A stretch of DNA of 9,776 nucleotides. Source: Paracoccaceae bacterium (GTDB lineage: Bacteria; Pseudomonadota; Alphaproteobacteria; Rhodobacterales; Rhodobacteraceae). A program made the translations under genes and the position numbers. Shown here in pieces: positions 1-7,232 of the stretch. Numbering within the stretch: the first letter of the stretch is position 1; the number at the start of each line of letters is the position of its first letter. The notes under the pieces were generated by a model that ran no database searches, was not told the origin of the DNA, and saw nothing but the letters and a program-made list of their open reading frames with translations. The stretch lies in the NCBI GenBank assembly GCA_002746395.1, contig NVXA01000001.1, positions 421,213 to 430,988 on the forward strand, in the 5' to 3' direction.

Positions 1-820
1 GGCTGCCCTCCCCCAGACGGGTCAGGAACATCTTCATCTGCATCGACGTCGAATTTTGCGCCTCGTCCAGAATAACAAACGCGTTTGACAATGTACGCCC
101 CCGCATAAACGCTAGCGGAGCGATTTCAATCTGCTTATCCTCAATCATCCGCTGCACCTGCTTGGCAGGCAAAAACGCGTTCAACGCATCATAAAGCGGC
201 TGCATGTAAGGATCGACCTTCTCCTTCATATCACCGGGCAAGAAACCCAGACGTTCCCCTGCCTCCACAGCCGGACGACTAAGGATAATCCGGTCAACAT
301 GGCCGTCAATGTAATGCGAAACGGCTGCCGCCACCGCCAAATATGTCTTGCCGGTTCCCGCAGGCCCAAGCCCGAAAACCAGTTGATAATCGAATAGCGA
401 TTTCACATAAGCCTTTTGCGTCGGGGTGCGCGGCTCCACAATCCGTTTACGGGTGCGGATTTCGATCTGGTCGCCTTTGAACATCTCGATTTGGTCAATG
501 TCGCGCGGCGCATCAAACACTTCGCTTGGCATTCTGATCGCGGCATCCACATCGCCCGGTTCAAGTGGTCGCCTCTGTTCAAGCCGCGAATATAGCGCCC
601 GCAAAATGGTTGCTGAATGCTTGCGTTGCTCGTCATCCCCAAACAAAGACAACCGATTGCCACGGTGGGTAATTTCCACCCCCGTAGCCGTTTCGATCTT
701 CTTAAGGTTTGAATCCAGCTCGCCGCATAATTCCAGCAAAAAGCGGTTGTCAGGGAATTCGAGGGTCGTTTCCGCCGAACCGGCCTCGGTCACTATATCA
801 GTCAGCGCGGTTGTCGCCAA
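1..820 (-). CDS. phoH: PhoH family ATPase, 3' end cut by window edge
   Basis: Cytoplasmic P-loop ATPase of the PhoH/YbeZ family, which is linked to RNA metabolism and usually sits beside the rRNA-maturation endonuclease gene ybeY. The 273 residues present hold an N-terminal PhoH region (about 15-125), a Walker A loop GPAGTGKT at 152-159 and a Walker B DEAQN at 252-256, followed by a serine/threonine-rich sensor stretch. Family members are usually about 330-350 residues, so the last 60-80 are probably beyond the left edge, and ybeY would be expected next. The reading frame has an in-frame TGA two codons before a TTG at 820, so the start is that TTG or the GTG at 793. The TTG is chosen because GGATGGTGA lies just upstream and it keeps the conserved N-terminus. 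It lies 82 nt after the lipoprotein gene on the same strand and may be co-transcribed with it. The family call is firm; the start is moderately sure. Confidence 0.93.
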   Translation of the reverse strand, partial: MATTALTDIVTEAGSAETTLEFPDNRFLLELCGELDSNLKKIETATGVEITHRGNRLSLFGDDEQRKHSATILRALYSRLEQRRPLEPGDVDAAIRMPSEVFDAPRDIDQIEMFKGDQIEIRTRKRIVEPRTPTQKAYVKSLFDYQLVFGLGPAGTGKTYLAVAAAVSHYIDGHVDRIILSRPAVEAGERLGFLPGDMKEKVDPYMQPLYDALNAFLPAKQVQRMIEDKQIEIAPLAFMRGRTLSNAFVILDEAQNSTSMQMKMFLTRLGEGS

Positions 821-902
821 AGTTCACCATCCATTACCAAAAGAGATTCTGGTAACTATCGTGCAACAAGCACGCAAATGTCGCAAGCGAAAAGGCTTAA
901 GC
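821..902 (-). promoter_or_regulatory. phoH leader with three small inverted repeats
   Basis: This 82-nt gap in front of phoH carries three short perfect palindromes close together: CGTGC-AACAA-GCACG at 860-874, TCGCAAGCGA at 881-890, and AGGCTTAAGCCT at 893-904, which overlaps the stop codon of the upstream lipoprotein gene. On the minus strand the last one is followed by a short T run (TTTT), giving at best a weak 4-bp hairpin. No convincing -35/-10 pair was found. It could be a weak attenuator, an RNA-processing site or a protein-binding site; the function is inferred only. Confidence 0.3.
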
Positions 903-1190
903 CTAAAAGCCCAGAAGCGTGCGCTCGAAATCAATGGTGGAATACGGGACGGCCCCTTCACGGCAAACAGGTTTGCCTTCATCGGTTAGACGCGGGGACA
1001 TATACCCTTCAAAGCCATCGTCGATGATCCAGTGATCACAACCATTGCCATCAACCCAGATGCCCGCATCACGGTTTTCCAGCAATGCACTATCCATACC
1101 GTAATCCCGGTCAGTGGTGCGAGCCGTACAAGCTGCCAATGTAACGGCGCTAACAGTCACCAATGCAATAAGTGAAATTCTACCTGACAT
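903..1190 (-). CDS. small lipoprotein with Cys-bracketed module
   Basis: Predicted 95-residue lipoprotein of unknown function. The N-terminus has a short basic start, a hydrophobic stretch (about 5-18) and a lipobox LAAC with the acylated cysteine at residue 21, so it should be anchored in a membrane on the periplasmic side. Residues 43-76 form a module running from GIW through GC-DHW and EG-YMSP to PVC. The same module occurs in the adjacent OmpA-domain protein, and the two cysteines that bracket it (51 and 76) could form a disulfide. After it come only about 19 residues and no second domain. The ATG at 1190 is preferred over the one at 1208 because AGGAAG sits just before it and gives a normal signal peptide. 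That ribosome site overlaps the stop codon of the upstream OmpA gene (8 nt apart), which points to one transcript and coupled translation. I do not recognise a characterised homologue. Confidence 0.82.
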   Translation of the reverse strand: MSGRISLIALVTVSAVTLAACTARTTDRDYGMDSALLENRDAGIWVDGNGCDHWIIDDGFEGYMSPRLTDEGKPVCREGAVPYSTIDFERTLLGF

Positions 1191-1198
1191 GACGCTTC

Positions 1199-1738
1199 CT
1201 ATTCGCAAATTATTTCAACGCGGCGATTACGGCGCTTGCCGTCTGCCGTGTCATTTGATGCAATCGGCTGCAACTCGCCAAACGCATCTGTGCGAATGAT
1301 CGCCCCGGTTTGACGGGCAGCTTCGGCCACAGCTTGCGCACGCGCCCATGCCAGATCGAAATTATCGTAAAGCGATCCATCACTATCCGTGTGTCCAACA
1401 ACAAGGAATGACGACTGGCCATCAATGATTTGTTGCGTGAAGTACTTCGTAATTGCCGTGCGTGCGTCCAGCGTCAACACCGCTTTATTCACGTCGAACA
1501 ACATATCTCCCGGGAACTCCATGCAGATATTAGGATTACGATTACAAACCGGATTCCCATCACGATCAAGATGCGGAGACATCATCCCCTCCACACCCAA
1601 ATCAATAACCCAATGCTCGCATCCATCTGGATCAATCCAGATGGCAGCTTCAAGTTTTCCTGTAATTTCTGCTTGCACAGCAAGTGGATTCAATAGAATC
1701 GACAAGCCCACAAGCAACACGCTCATGTAAGATTTCAT
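1199..1738 (-). CDS. secreted OmpA-domain protein
   Basis: Predicted 179-residue periplasmic or outer-membrane-associated peptidoglycan-binding protein. A signal peptide covers residues 1-23 with cleavage after AVQA. Residues 32-65 carry the module shared with the next gene (GC-EHW, EG-MMSP, PVC). An OmpA-like C-terminal domain fills roughly 72-179: GHTD at 115-118, the N-x2-L-x3-RA segment with Arg133, and NRRVEI near the end. Asp118 and Arg133 lie 15 residues apart, as do the two diaminopimelate-binding residues of characterised OmpA domains. There is no beta-barrel, so this is a short soluble OmpA-family member. Cysteines are at 40, 65, 72 and 178, the last being the penultimate residue, so two disulfides are possible. 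The ATG at 1738 is preferred over 1765 because GAGG lies 9 nt upstream and a clean signal peptide follows. It is the first gene of a pair with the lipoprotein and lies 126 nt after miaB. The exact role is unknown. Confidence 0.88.
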   Translation of the reverse strand: MKSYMSVLLVGLSILLNPLAVQAEITGKLEAAIWIDPDGCEHWVIDLGVEGMMSPHLDRDGNPVCNRNPNICMEFPGDMLFDVNKAVLTLDARTAITKYFTQQIIDGQSSFLVVGHTDSDGSLYDNFDLAWARAQAVAEAARQTGAIIRTDAFGELQPIASNDTADGKRRNRRVEIICE

Positions 1739-1836
1739 AATGTTCTGCCTCAAGTTACCGATCATTTACGCCGGTGTTCCCGCCAGCCTAACATACAAAA
1801 TTCCGTTTGTGAATCTATTACTTGCACGGCAAAGCT

Positions 1837-1858
1837 TGTGTGACATCGCAGTCACACA
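1837..1858. repeat. perfect 8-bp inverted repeat after miaB
   Basis: TGTGTGAC and GTCACACA flank a 6-nt spacer. The element starts 6 nt after the miaB stop codon and about 100 nt upstream of the OmpA-protein start. No T run follows on the minus strand, so it is not a standard intrinsic terminator. The half-sites TGTGA and TCACA resemble the Crp/Fnr type, but here they are 8 nt apart rather than 6. A further TGTGA lies at 1808-1812. It may be an operator for the OmpA/lipoprotein genes or a transcript-end hairpin for miaB. Confidence 0.45.
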
Positions 1859-1864
1859 TCCAGT

Positions 1865-3172
1865 TTAGACCTTCTCAGCTGAAAGCGAATTTCGCTCCGT
1901 CGCGACGACCTTAACATTCACAACCTTGCCGATATCTGCAGCATCGCCCAGAAAATGCGTTGCGTGCAAATAGGGCGATTTACCAATCACCTGCCCCGCC
2001 TCACGACCCAGCTTTTCAACCAGAACCGGCAAGGTGCGCCCGATCATACTGTCTTGAAATTCCACCTGATGACTGGTCAACAACGCCTGAAGCCTATGCA
2101 GGCGTTCCGTCTTCACGCTTTCATCCACGTGTGACCTATCCGCCGCTGGCGTTCCGGGCCGTGGCGAATACTTGAAGCTATAGGCCTGCCCGTAACGGAC
2201 CTCCTCGCACAATTCCATCGTAGCCTCGAAATCTGCGTCATCCTCGCCGGGGAAACCAACGATAAAGTCACCAGACAACATAATATCAGGCCGCACCGCG
2301 CGCATACGTTCCAGCACCCGCAGATATTCGGCTGCCGTGTGTTTGCGGTTCATCGCCTTCAAAACCTTGTCAGACCCCGACTGAACCGGCAAATGCAAAT
2401 ACGGCATCAGCTTTTCCACATCGCCATGCACCGCGATCAAATCATCGCCCATATCGTTAGGGTGCGAGGTCATATACCTGATCCGCTCCAACCCATCAAT
2501 CTTCGCCAATTCGCGAATCAACTTGGCCAAGGTCCAGTCGCCAACCTCGTAAGCATTCACATTTTGCCCCAGCAGACTGATTTCAACGACACCACGTTCC
2601 ACCAAATCCCGTGCCTCGGTCAACAAGCGTTCCGCAGGGCGCGAAACCTCGGCCCCGCGCGTATATGGCACAACGCAGAACGCACAAAACTTGTCACACC
2701 CTTCCTGTACCGTCAAAAATGCCGCTGGCGCACGCTTTGCCTTGGTGCCACGCGGCAGAAAATCAAATTTGTCTTCTTCGGGGAATTCCGTGTCCAGAAC
2801 CTGAACCCCGTTCCCCGCTTTCGCCGCCATAGCAGGCAAACGGTGATAAGCTTGCGGCCCGACAACAAGATCAACCATCGGCTGGCGGATCATAATTTCC
2901 TCGCCTTCCGCCTGCGCCACACATCCGGCAACGCCGATTTTCAGGTCAGGGTTAGCGTCCTTCAAGGGGCGATACCGCCCCAGCTCGGAATATATCTTTT
3001 CCGCCGCTTTTTCACGAATATGGCAGGTGTTCAGCAAAATCATATCCGCCTGCTCCGGTGAATCGACGGTGGTATAGCCATCGGCCCCCATCGCATCGAC
3101 CATCCGTTCGCTATCATAGACATTCATCTGACAGCCGTAAGTCTTGATATACAGTTTTTTGGTATTGGACAT
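1865..3172 (-). CDS. miaB: tRNA-2-methylthio-N6-dimethylallyladenosine synthase MiaB
   Basis: Cytoplasmic radical-SAM methylthiotransferase that adds the methylthio group to i6A37 in tRNAs reading codons that begin with U. The 435 residues hold all three domains. The N-terminal UPF0004 domain has the three cysteines of the auxiliary 4Fe-4S cluster: YGCQMN (C14), NTCHIREKA (C50) and AGCVAQ (C84). The radical-SAM core carries CxxxCxxC at 159, 163 and 166. A TRAM RNA-binding domain ends the protein, starting around SMIGRT. Features of MiaB rather than RimO or MtaB are the NTC-HIREKA motif and overall similarity. The upstream extension to 3283 is rejected because it would overlap the divergent gene and lacks family similarity. 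Two adjacent ATGs occur at 3175 and 3172; AGGTG is better spaced for the second. No interruption or missing cluster ligand is seen. Confidence 0.97.
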   Translation of the reverse strand: MSNTKKLYIKTYGCQMNVYDSERMVDAMGADGYTTVDSPEQADMILLNTCHIREKAAEKIYSELGRYRPLKDANPDLKIGVAGCVAQAEGEEIMIRQPMVDLVVGPQAYHRLPAMAAKAGNGVQVLDTEFPEEDKFDFLPRGTKAKRAPAAFLTVQEGCDKFCAFCVVPYTRGAEVSRPAERLLTEARDLVERGVVEISLLGQNVNAYEVGDWTLAKLIRELAKIDGLERIRYMTSHPNDMGDDLIAVHGDVEKLMPYLHLPVQSGSDKVLKAMNRKHTAAEYLRVLERMRAVRPDIMLSGDFIVGFPGEDDADFEATMELCEEVRYGQAYSFKYSPRPGTPAADRSHVDESVKTERLHRLQALLTSHQVEFQDSMIGRTLPVLVEKLGREAGQVIGKSPYLHATHFLGDAADIGKVVNVKVVATERNSLSAEKV

Positions 3173-3276
3173 CATCGCACCTGTTTCACGTTCCAGCCCC
3201 CCCTCTACAGGTTCAACTATTCTTGCGCAATGGACGGGTTGTTTGCTAAAACAATTGAAACATCGAAAGTCGCATA
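3173..3276. promoter_or_regulatory. divergent intergenic region, miaB / glycosyltransferase-like gene
   Basis: This 104-nt gap separates two outward-facing genes, so it must hold promoters for both unless transcription enters from elsewhere. The only structured element seen is an 8-bp palindrome TTGCGCAA at 3223-3230. On the plus strand TTGCGC (3223) followed 18 nt later by TAAAAC is a poor sigma-70 match. No minus-strand pair is convincing. The assignment rests on gene orientation rather than motifs. Confidence 0.4.
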
Positions 3277-4122
3277 ATGCCAAACCAAGACCTCGACGAA
3301 TTCCTGCGCCTCAACGGCGCCAGCCTGCCCGCCCCCATTGCCGTAATTCTGGCCGAGGACGACATAGAGCTGGCCGGAACTATCGCACACCACACTAACA
3401 TGGGATTCGGCACAATACTGGTAATCGGCGACGTGGCAGAAACTTCCGTTGAGGGCGTCCACCTTTTCCCCGCGCAACTTAACCGACTGGAAGATTCCAT
3501 CGACGCGCTGAACAAAATCATCAAAGCCTGCGCCGGAAAATGGATTTACTACGCCTTTAACGCCGAATACCTCTATTTCCCGTATTGCGAAACGCGCAGC
3601 ATCACCGACGCAATAACCTTCATGGAAGAAGAACGCCGCACGGCCGTTTTCACCTATGCCATCGACCTCTATCCCGAAAACCTGTCGCAACACGGCAACG
3701 GCGTCGATGTGGCCTCTGCCAACCTTGATCGAAACGGCTACTACGGCCAAGACCGCTTTGTTGACGGCGAAGTCATCCCGCGCCAGCCCGAGATTTTCGG
3801 CGGCCTGCGCTGGCGTTACGAGGAACACATCCCGTGGGAAAAACGCCGGATCGACCGTATCAGCCTGTTCAAAGCCACACCCGATCTTGAAATCGGTCCA
3901 GACCTGCGCTTGAGTGATGCGGAAATGAACACAATCGCCTGCGAATGGCACAATAACATGACCATCGCCATCATGTCCTTCCGCGTCGCCAAAGCATTAA
4001 TGCACAACCCTGGATCCGCCGATAATATCAATAGCTTTCATTGGGGCGGCAGCCGGAAATTTGAATGGAACTCCACCCAGCTTATGGAACTGGGCTTCAT
4101 GGAACCGGGGCAGTGGTTTTGA
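3277..4122 (+). CDS. glycosyltransferase-like protein (family 2/92-type), function unknown
   Basis: A 281-residue soluble protein without signal peptide or membrane segment. It resembles roseobacter proteins annotated as family 2-type glycosyltransferases. Support is the N-terminal alpha/beta start (about 18-52: [10 protein letters not shown], then a hydrophobic strand ending VIGD), a block around 88-107 containing [13 protein letters not shown], a conserved [11 protein letters not shown] at about 174-184, and FHW near 254. In related enzymes the block at 92-102 carries a metal-binding DxDEF-type motif; here it reads F-N-A-E-Y, so the usual acidic pair is incomplete (N95, E97). Activity and donor sugar therefore cannot be assigned. 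The ATG at 3277 has only a weak upstream purine stretch (GAAAG) but no better in-frame start is near. Its TGA overlaps the TTG start of the CDF gene, suggesting one operon. That this is the coding strand is well supported; the enzyme class is tentative. Confidence 0.75.
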   Translation: MPNQDLDEFLRLNGASLPAPIAVILAEDDIELAGTIAHHTNMGFGTILVIGDVAETSVEGVHLFPAQLNRLEDSIDALNKIIKACAGKWIYYAFNAEYLYFPYCETRSITDAITFMEEERRTAVFTYAIDLYPENLSQHGNGVDVASANLDRNGYYGQDRFVDGEVIPRQPEIFGGLRWRYEEHIPWEKRRIDRISLFKATPDLEIGPDLRLSDAEMNTIACEWHNNMTIAIMSFRVAKALMHNPGSADNINSFHWGGSRKFEWNSTQLMELGFMEPGQWF

Positions 4123-5015
4123 ATAACCTACGCCTAAACCTTTCCGCAGGCGGAGCCTCGGTTCTGGTCGCCATCCTGCTAGTCGCCCTGAAGCTCTGGG
4201 CACTGGGGGAAACCGGCTCGCTATCCATCGCCGCCAGTCTAACCGATTCCGCGCTCGATTTGATCGTATCGCTCACCGGCCTGTTGGCAATCGTTTACGC
4301 CGCCCGCCCCGCAGATGACGACCACGCCTTCGGGCATTCTTCCGCAGAAGACCTCGCCGCACTTGCGCAAGGTATTCTCGTCACCGTTTCGGCAATCGTC
4401 ATCGGCTGGTCCGCGATCGAACGCCTACTATCCGATACCCCGCCTCCCCTTGAATCCGAGGGCGCAGGCATGGTCGTCATGGGCATCTCAATTGCGCTAA
4501 CCCTCGCGCTTGTCTTGTGGCAACGCCGCGTCGTGTTACGCACTGGAAACCGCGTTGTGGCCGCCGACAGCCTGCATTACATCGCCGATCTTTTGCCCAA
4601 CCTCGGTGCCATAGTCGCGCTTGCTGCCTCATCCGCCTTCGGGTTGGTCGCGGTTGATTCCGTCATCGCACTAGCCGCCGCCGTGCTTTTGTTGTTCGGC
4701 GCATGGCGCATCGCCAAAGCCGCGTTCGATGCCCTGATGGACCGCCGCGCCGACCCGGAAAGCATCGCAAAAGTCGAAGCCATCGTCGCCAGTTGGCCCG
4801 GCATACTTGGCTATCACGACCTAAAAACCCGTACCGCCGGCAACCGGATTTTCGTGCAAGTCCACATCGAGTTGGACGGCGCGCAAACACTGGAAAAAGC
4901 CCACGGTATCGGCGCTGGCCTAAAACACGAAATCCTGCGGGTCATGCCAAACGCAGACGTGCTGATCCACAAAGATCCTGCAGGCGATCCCCTGTCGCCA
5001 AACCGCACGACGTAA
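4119..5015 (+). CDS. cation diffusion facilitator (FieF-like metal efflux transporter)
   Basis: Inner-membrane CDF transporter, expected to exchange a divalent metal (Fe, Zn or similar) for protons. The 298-residue length matches E. coli FieF (300). Several hydrophobic segments are visible (about 10-29, 36-60, 83-102, 117-135, 160-177, 180-195), then a cytoplasmic C-terminal domain (about 205-290) with the pattern HDLKTRTAG and ending IHKDP. The transport-site residues D43-x3-D47 and H153-x3-D157 are all present, the D-D-H-D arrangement of FieF, along with the conserved loop DDDHAFGHSSAE at 66-77. The TTG start at 4119 overlaps the preceding stop as TTGA, with GGGG 8 nt upstream; a GTG at 4113 is the alternative. 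The ATG at 4065 would add 18 residues inside the upstream gene and is disfavoured. Metal specificity cannot be read from sequence, so no symbol is given. It ends 60 nt before the convergent peptidase gene, and no clear terminator lies between them. Confidence 0.92.
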   Translation: MNNLRLNLSAGGASVLVAILLVALKLWALGETGSLSIAASLTDSALDLIVSLTGLLAIVYAARPADDDHAFGHSSAEDLAALAQGILVTVSAIVIGWSAIERLLSDTPPPLESEGAGMVVMGISIALTLALVLWQRRVVLRTGNRVVAADSLHYIADLLPNLGAIVALAASSAFGLVAVDSVIALAAAVLLLFGAWRIAKAAFDALMDRRADPESIAKVEAIVASWPGILGYHDLKTRTAGNRIFVQVHIELDGAQTLEKAHGIGAGLKHEILRVMPNADVLIHKDPAGDPLSPNRTT

Positions 5016-5075
5016 CCACGGCTCCGCTCAGCGATTGACGCATTCCGCAGGGTGGGTGATCAACCGTACCTTCCT

Positions 5076-7082
5076 TCAATCCAACCCGCGGCCTTTCAAC
5101 AATGCCTCCACTTTTGGCAAAGATCCGCGAAACGCCGTATATAATTCCGCCGCGTCCCGTGACCCACCTGCCGTATAAATATGCTCCGCCAACCGCGCGG
5201 CAACCTCAGGGTCAAACGCATCGCCAGTTTCCTTAAACGCGGCGAAAGCATCTTCGTCCATCACCTCGGACCACATGTAGGAATAGTATCCGCTGGAATA
5301 CCCGTCCCCGGAAAACACATGCTGAAAATGCGGTGTTGCGTGCCGCATGGTGATCGCGCTCGGCATTCCCAAACGCTCCAACGTCGCCGCTTGCGCTGCC
5401 ATCGGATCAGCCGAAGTACCGGTGTGAAAATCCAAGTCCACAATGGCCGAGGCCGTATATTCCACCGTCGAAAATCCTTGGTCAAAGTTTTCCGCCGCCT
5501 TAAGGCGATCCAGCAAATCCTGCGGCATCGGCTTACCTGTTTCCACATGCAGCGCGTGTTTTGTCAGCACTTCGGGTTCGCTTAACCAATGCTCGTAAAG
5601 CTGGCTGGGCAGCTCCACGAAATCGCGCGAAACCGACGTGCCGGAAATAAATGCATAAGTCACATCCGACATCAGTGAGTGCAGCGCGTGGCCAAATTCG
5701 TGGAACAATGTCCGCGCGTCATCAAACGTCAACAACGCCGCCTCTCCCGCAGGCGCTTTGGCAAAGTTACACACATTCACCGTAATCGGCCGCACCTCGC
5801 CGCCCAGTTTCGACTGCGCCCTGAAGCGTGAACACCACGCCCCCGACCGCTTGCTGGAGCGCGCGAAATAATCGCCAATAAACACACCAATATGCCGGTC
5901 GCCCTTGCGCACTTCCCAAGCCCGCGCATCGCCGTGATACAAAGGTACATCCAGCGGCTTGAACGACAGCCCGAACAACCGCCCGGCCACGTCAAATGAC
6001 GCCTCTATCATCGCATCGAGCTGCAAGTACGGTTTCACCTCCGCCTCATCCAGATCGTACTCGGCCTTTTGCAGAATCCCTGCATAATGCCGCCAGTCCC
6101 AAGGGGCCAGATCGCCGTTCACACCATCCGCCCGCATCAATTCCGTCAGCTTCGCCGCGTCCCTTTCAGCCGCCGCCTTCGCAGGTTCCCATACTGCCAT
6201 TAACAATTCCCTAACGGCTTCGGGTGTCTTAGCCATTTCGTTATCCAGCTTGAACGCCGCAAAATCCTTAAATCCCAACAACGCCGCCCGTTCTGCGCGC
6301 AATTTCAACGTCTCGGCTACCGCCGCGATATTGTCCGTCTCACCACCATTTTCGCCCCGCGCCACCCACGCCTTGAACGCGATTTCCCGCAAGTCCCGCC
6401 GTGTCGAAAACTGCAAAAACGGCACAATCAATGATCGCGACAAGGTAATTACATACCCCTCACCACCCCGATCCTTCGCAGCCTGCGCCGCCGCCGAAAC
6501 CAGTGATTCCGGCAAGCCAGCCAGCCCCTCCTCATCCAGCGCCATTTCCCAAGATTTCTCATCCGCCAGCACGTTTTGGGAAAACGCCGTCCCTAAGGAT
6601 GCCAACCGCTGCATAATCTCCTTCAACCGCGCCCGCGCATCTGGCTCAAGCGCCGCCCCTGCGCGCACAAACATCCGGTTATACAACTCCAACACCCGTG
6701 CTTGCTCGGCACTCAGGCCCGCGTCACTAACCGCTGAAACCCGTGCAAATAATGCTTCGTTCATCAAGGTTTCCGCCGAAAATGCCGCGAATTTAGGGGC
6801 TAAATCCCGCTGCAAAGCCTCCAATGCATCATTGGTATCGGCCCCCGCTAGGTTGAAAAACACGCCGGCGATACGCTCCAATAAGCCTTCCGCCTGCTCC
6901 ATAGCTTCAATCGTATTGGCGAACGTCGGGGCATCGGAATCCCCTGCAATCGCATCAATCGCCCCGCGCGCTTGTGCAAAAGCCTCCTCGAAGGCCGGCG
7001 CGAAATGTTCGTCCTTGATCAGGTCAAACGGCGGAATTTCGAAAGGTGAAGTCCAATCGCCAAGAAGGGGATTATTGGTCAT
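5076..7082 (-). CDS. M3 family zinc metallopeptidase (Dcp / oligopeptidase A type)
   Basis: Cytoplasmic zinc oligopeptidase of family M3, cleaving short peptides during protein and signal-peptide turnover. The 668 residues compare with about 680 in E. coli Dcp and OpdA. The zinc site HEFGH is at 461-465 with the third ligand E490 inside the RDFVELPSQ segment, the same 29-residue spacing as in Dcp. The C-terminal part has GYSSGYYSYMW (conserved substrate-binding tyrosines) and ends with a KVEALLKGRGL-type tail. The block QGFSTVEYTASAIVDLDFH is closer to Dcp (dipeptidyl carboxypeptidase) than to OpdA, so Dcp-type activity is favoured but not proven. The N-terminal MTNNPLL start at 7082 is preferred over 7148 because AGGA repeats lie 7-12 nt upstream and family members start here. 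There is no signal peptide. It is divergent from the EF-hand gene and convergent with the CDF gene, apparently monocistronic. Confidence 0.95.
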   Translation of the reverse strand: MTNNPLLGDWTSPFEIPPFDLIKDEHFAPAFEEAFAQARGAIDAIAGDSDAPTFANTIEAMEQAEGLLERIAGVFFNLAGADTNDALEALQRDLAPKFAAFSAETLMNEALFARVSAVSDAGLSAEQARVLELYNRMFVRAGAALEPDARARLKEIMQRLASLGTAFSQNVLADEKSWEMALDEEGLAGLPESLVSAAAQAAKDRGGEGYVITLSRSLIVPFLQFSTRRDLREIAFKAWVARGENGGETDNIAAVAETLKLRAERAALLGFKDFAAFKLDNEMAKTPEAVRELLMAVWEPAKAAAERDAAKLTELMRADGVNGDLAPWDWRHYAGILQKAEYDLDEAEVKPYLQLDAMIEASFDVAGRLFGLSFKPLDVPLYHGDARAWEVRKGDRHIGVFIGDYFARSSKRSGAWCSRFRAQSKLGGEVRPITVNVCNFAKAPAGEAALLTFDDARTLFHEFGHALHSLMSDVTYAFISGTSVSRDFVELPSQLYEHWLSEPEVLTKHALHVETGKPMPQDLLDRLKAAENFDQGFSTVEYTASAIVDLDFHTGTSADPMAAQAATLERLGMPSAITMRHATPHFQHVFSGDGYSSGYYSYMWSEVMDEDAFAAFKETGDAFDPEVAARLAEHIYTAGGSRDAAELYTAFRGSLPKVEALLKGRGLD

Positions 7083-7232
7083 GTGCTGTCCTGTCCTTTG
7101 ATTTCTGCCTGCAATGTCAGAGTTTTTCAACAAATGCACAAGATACAAAACTTTTTTCGACGGAATTAGAACGCCTGCACGTATTACAATATGTCTAAGT
7201 AAATGCTAACCAACAAAACACAGGATAATACC
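7083..7232. promoter_or_regulatory. divergent intergenic region, M3 peptidase / EF-hand gene
   Basis: This 150-nt AT-rich gap should contain promoters for both outward-facing genes. On the plus strand TACAAT at 7185-7190 is a fair -10 box but has no good -35 at 16-18 nt. On the minus strand no pair stands out. A T6 run is at 7152-7157. Orientation, not motif quality, is the support. Confidence 0.4.

Noticed and set aside
426..989. 187-codon open frame on the plus strand
   Set aside because: Runs antisense across phoH and the lipoprotein gene; no domain, and phoH is unmistakable on the other strand.
1837..1858. Canonical CRP site
   Set aside because: The TGTGA and TCACA half-sites are 8 nt apart, not 6, so it was left as an uncharacterised inverted repeat.
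2339..3061. 240-codon open frame on the plus strand
   Set aside because: Antisense shadow of miaB, whose frame has all cluster cysteines; the antisense translation is His/Arg/Gln-rich with no motif.
3217..3951. 244-codon open frame on the minus strand
   Set aside because: It lies antisense to the glycosyltransferase-like gene, runs into the miaB promoter region, and has no recognisable domain; the sense frame shows family motifs and couples to the CDF gene.
5016..5075. Bidirectional terminator between the convergent CDF and M3 peptidase genes
   Set aside because: No stem with a T or A run could be found by eye in the 60-nt gap.
6250..7101. 283-codon open frame on the plus strand
   Set aside because: Antisense shadow of the M3 peptidase; composition is Ala/Ser/Asn-rich, typical of a reversed alphaproteobacterial gene.
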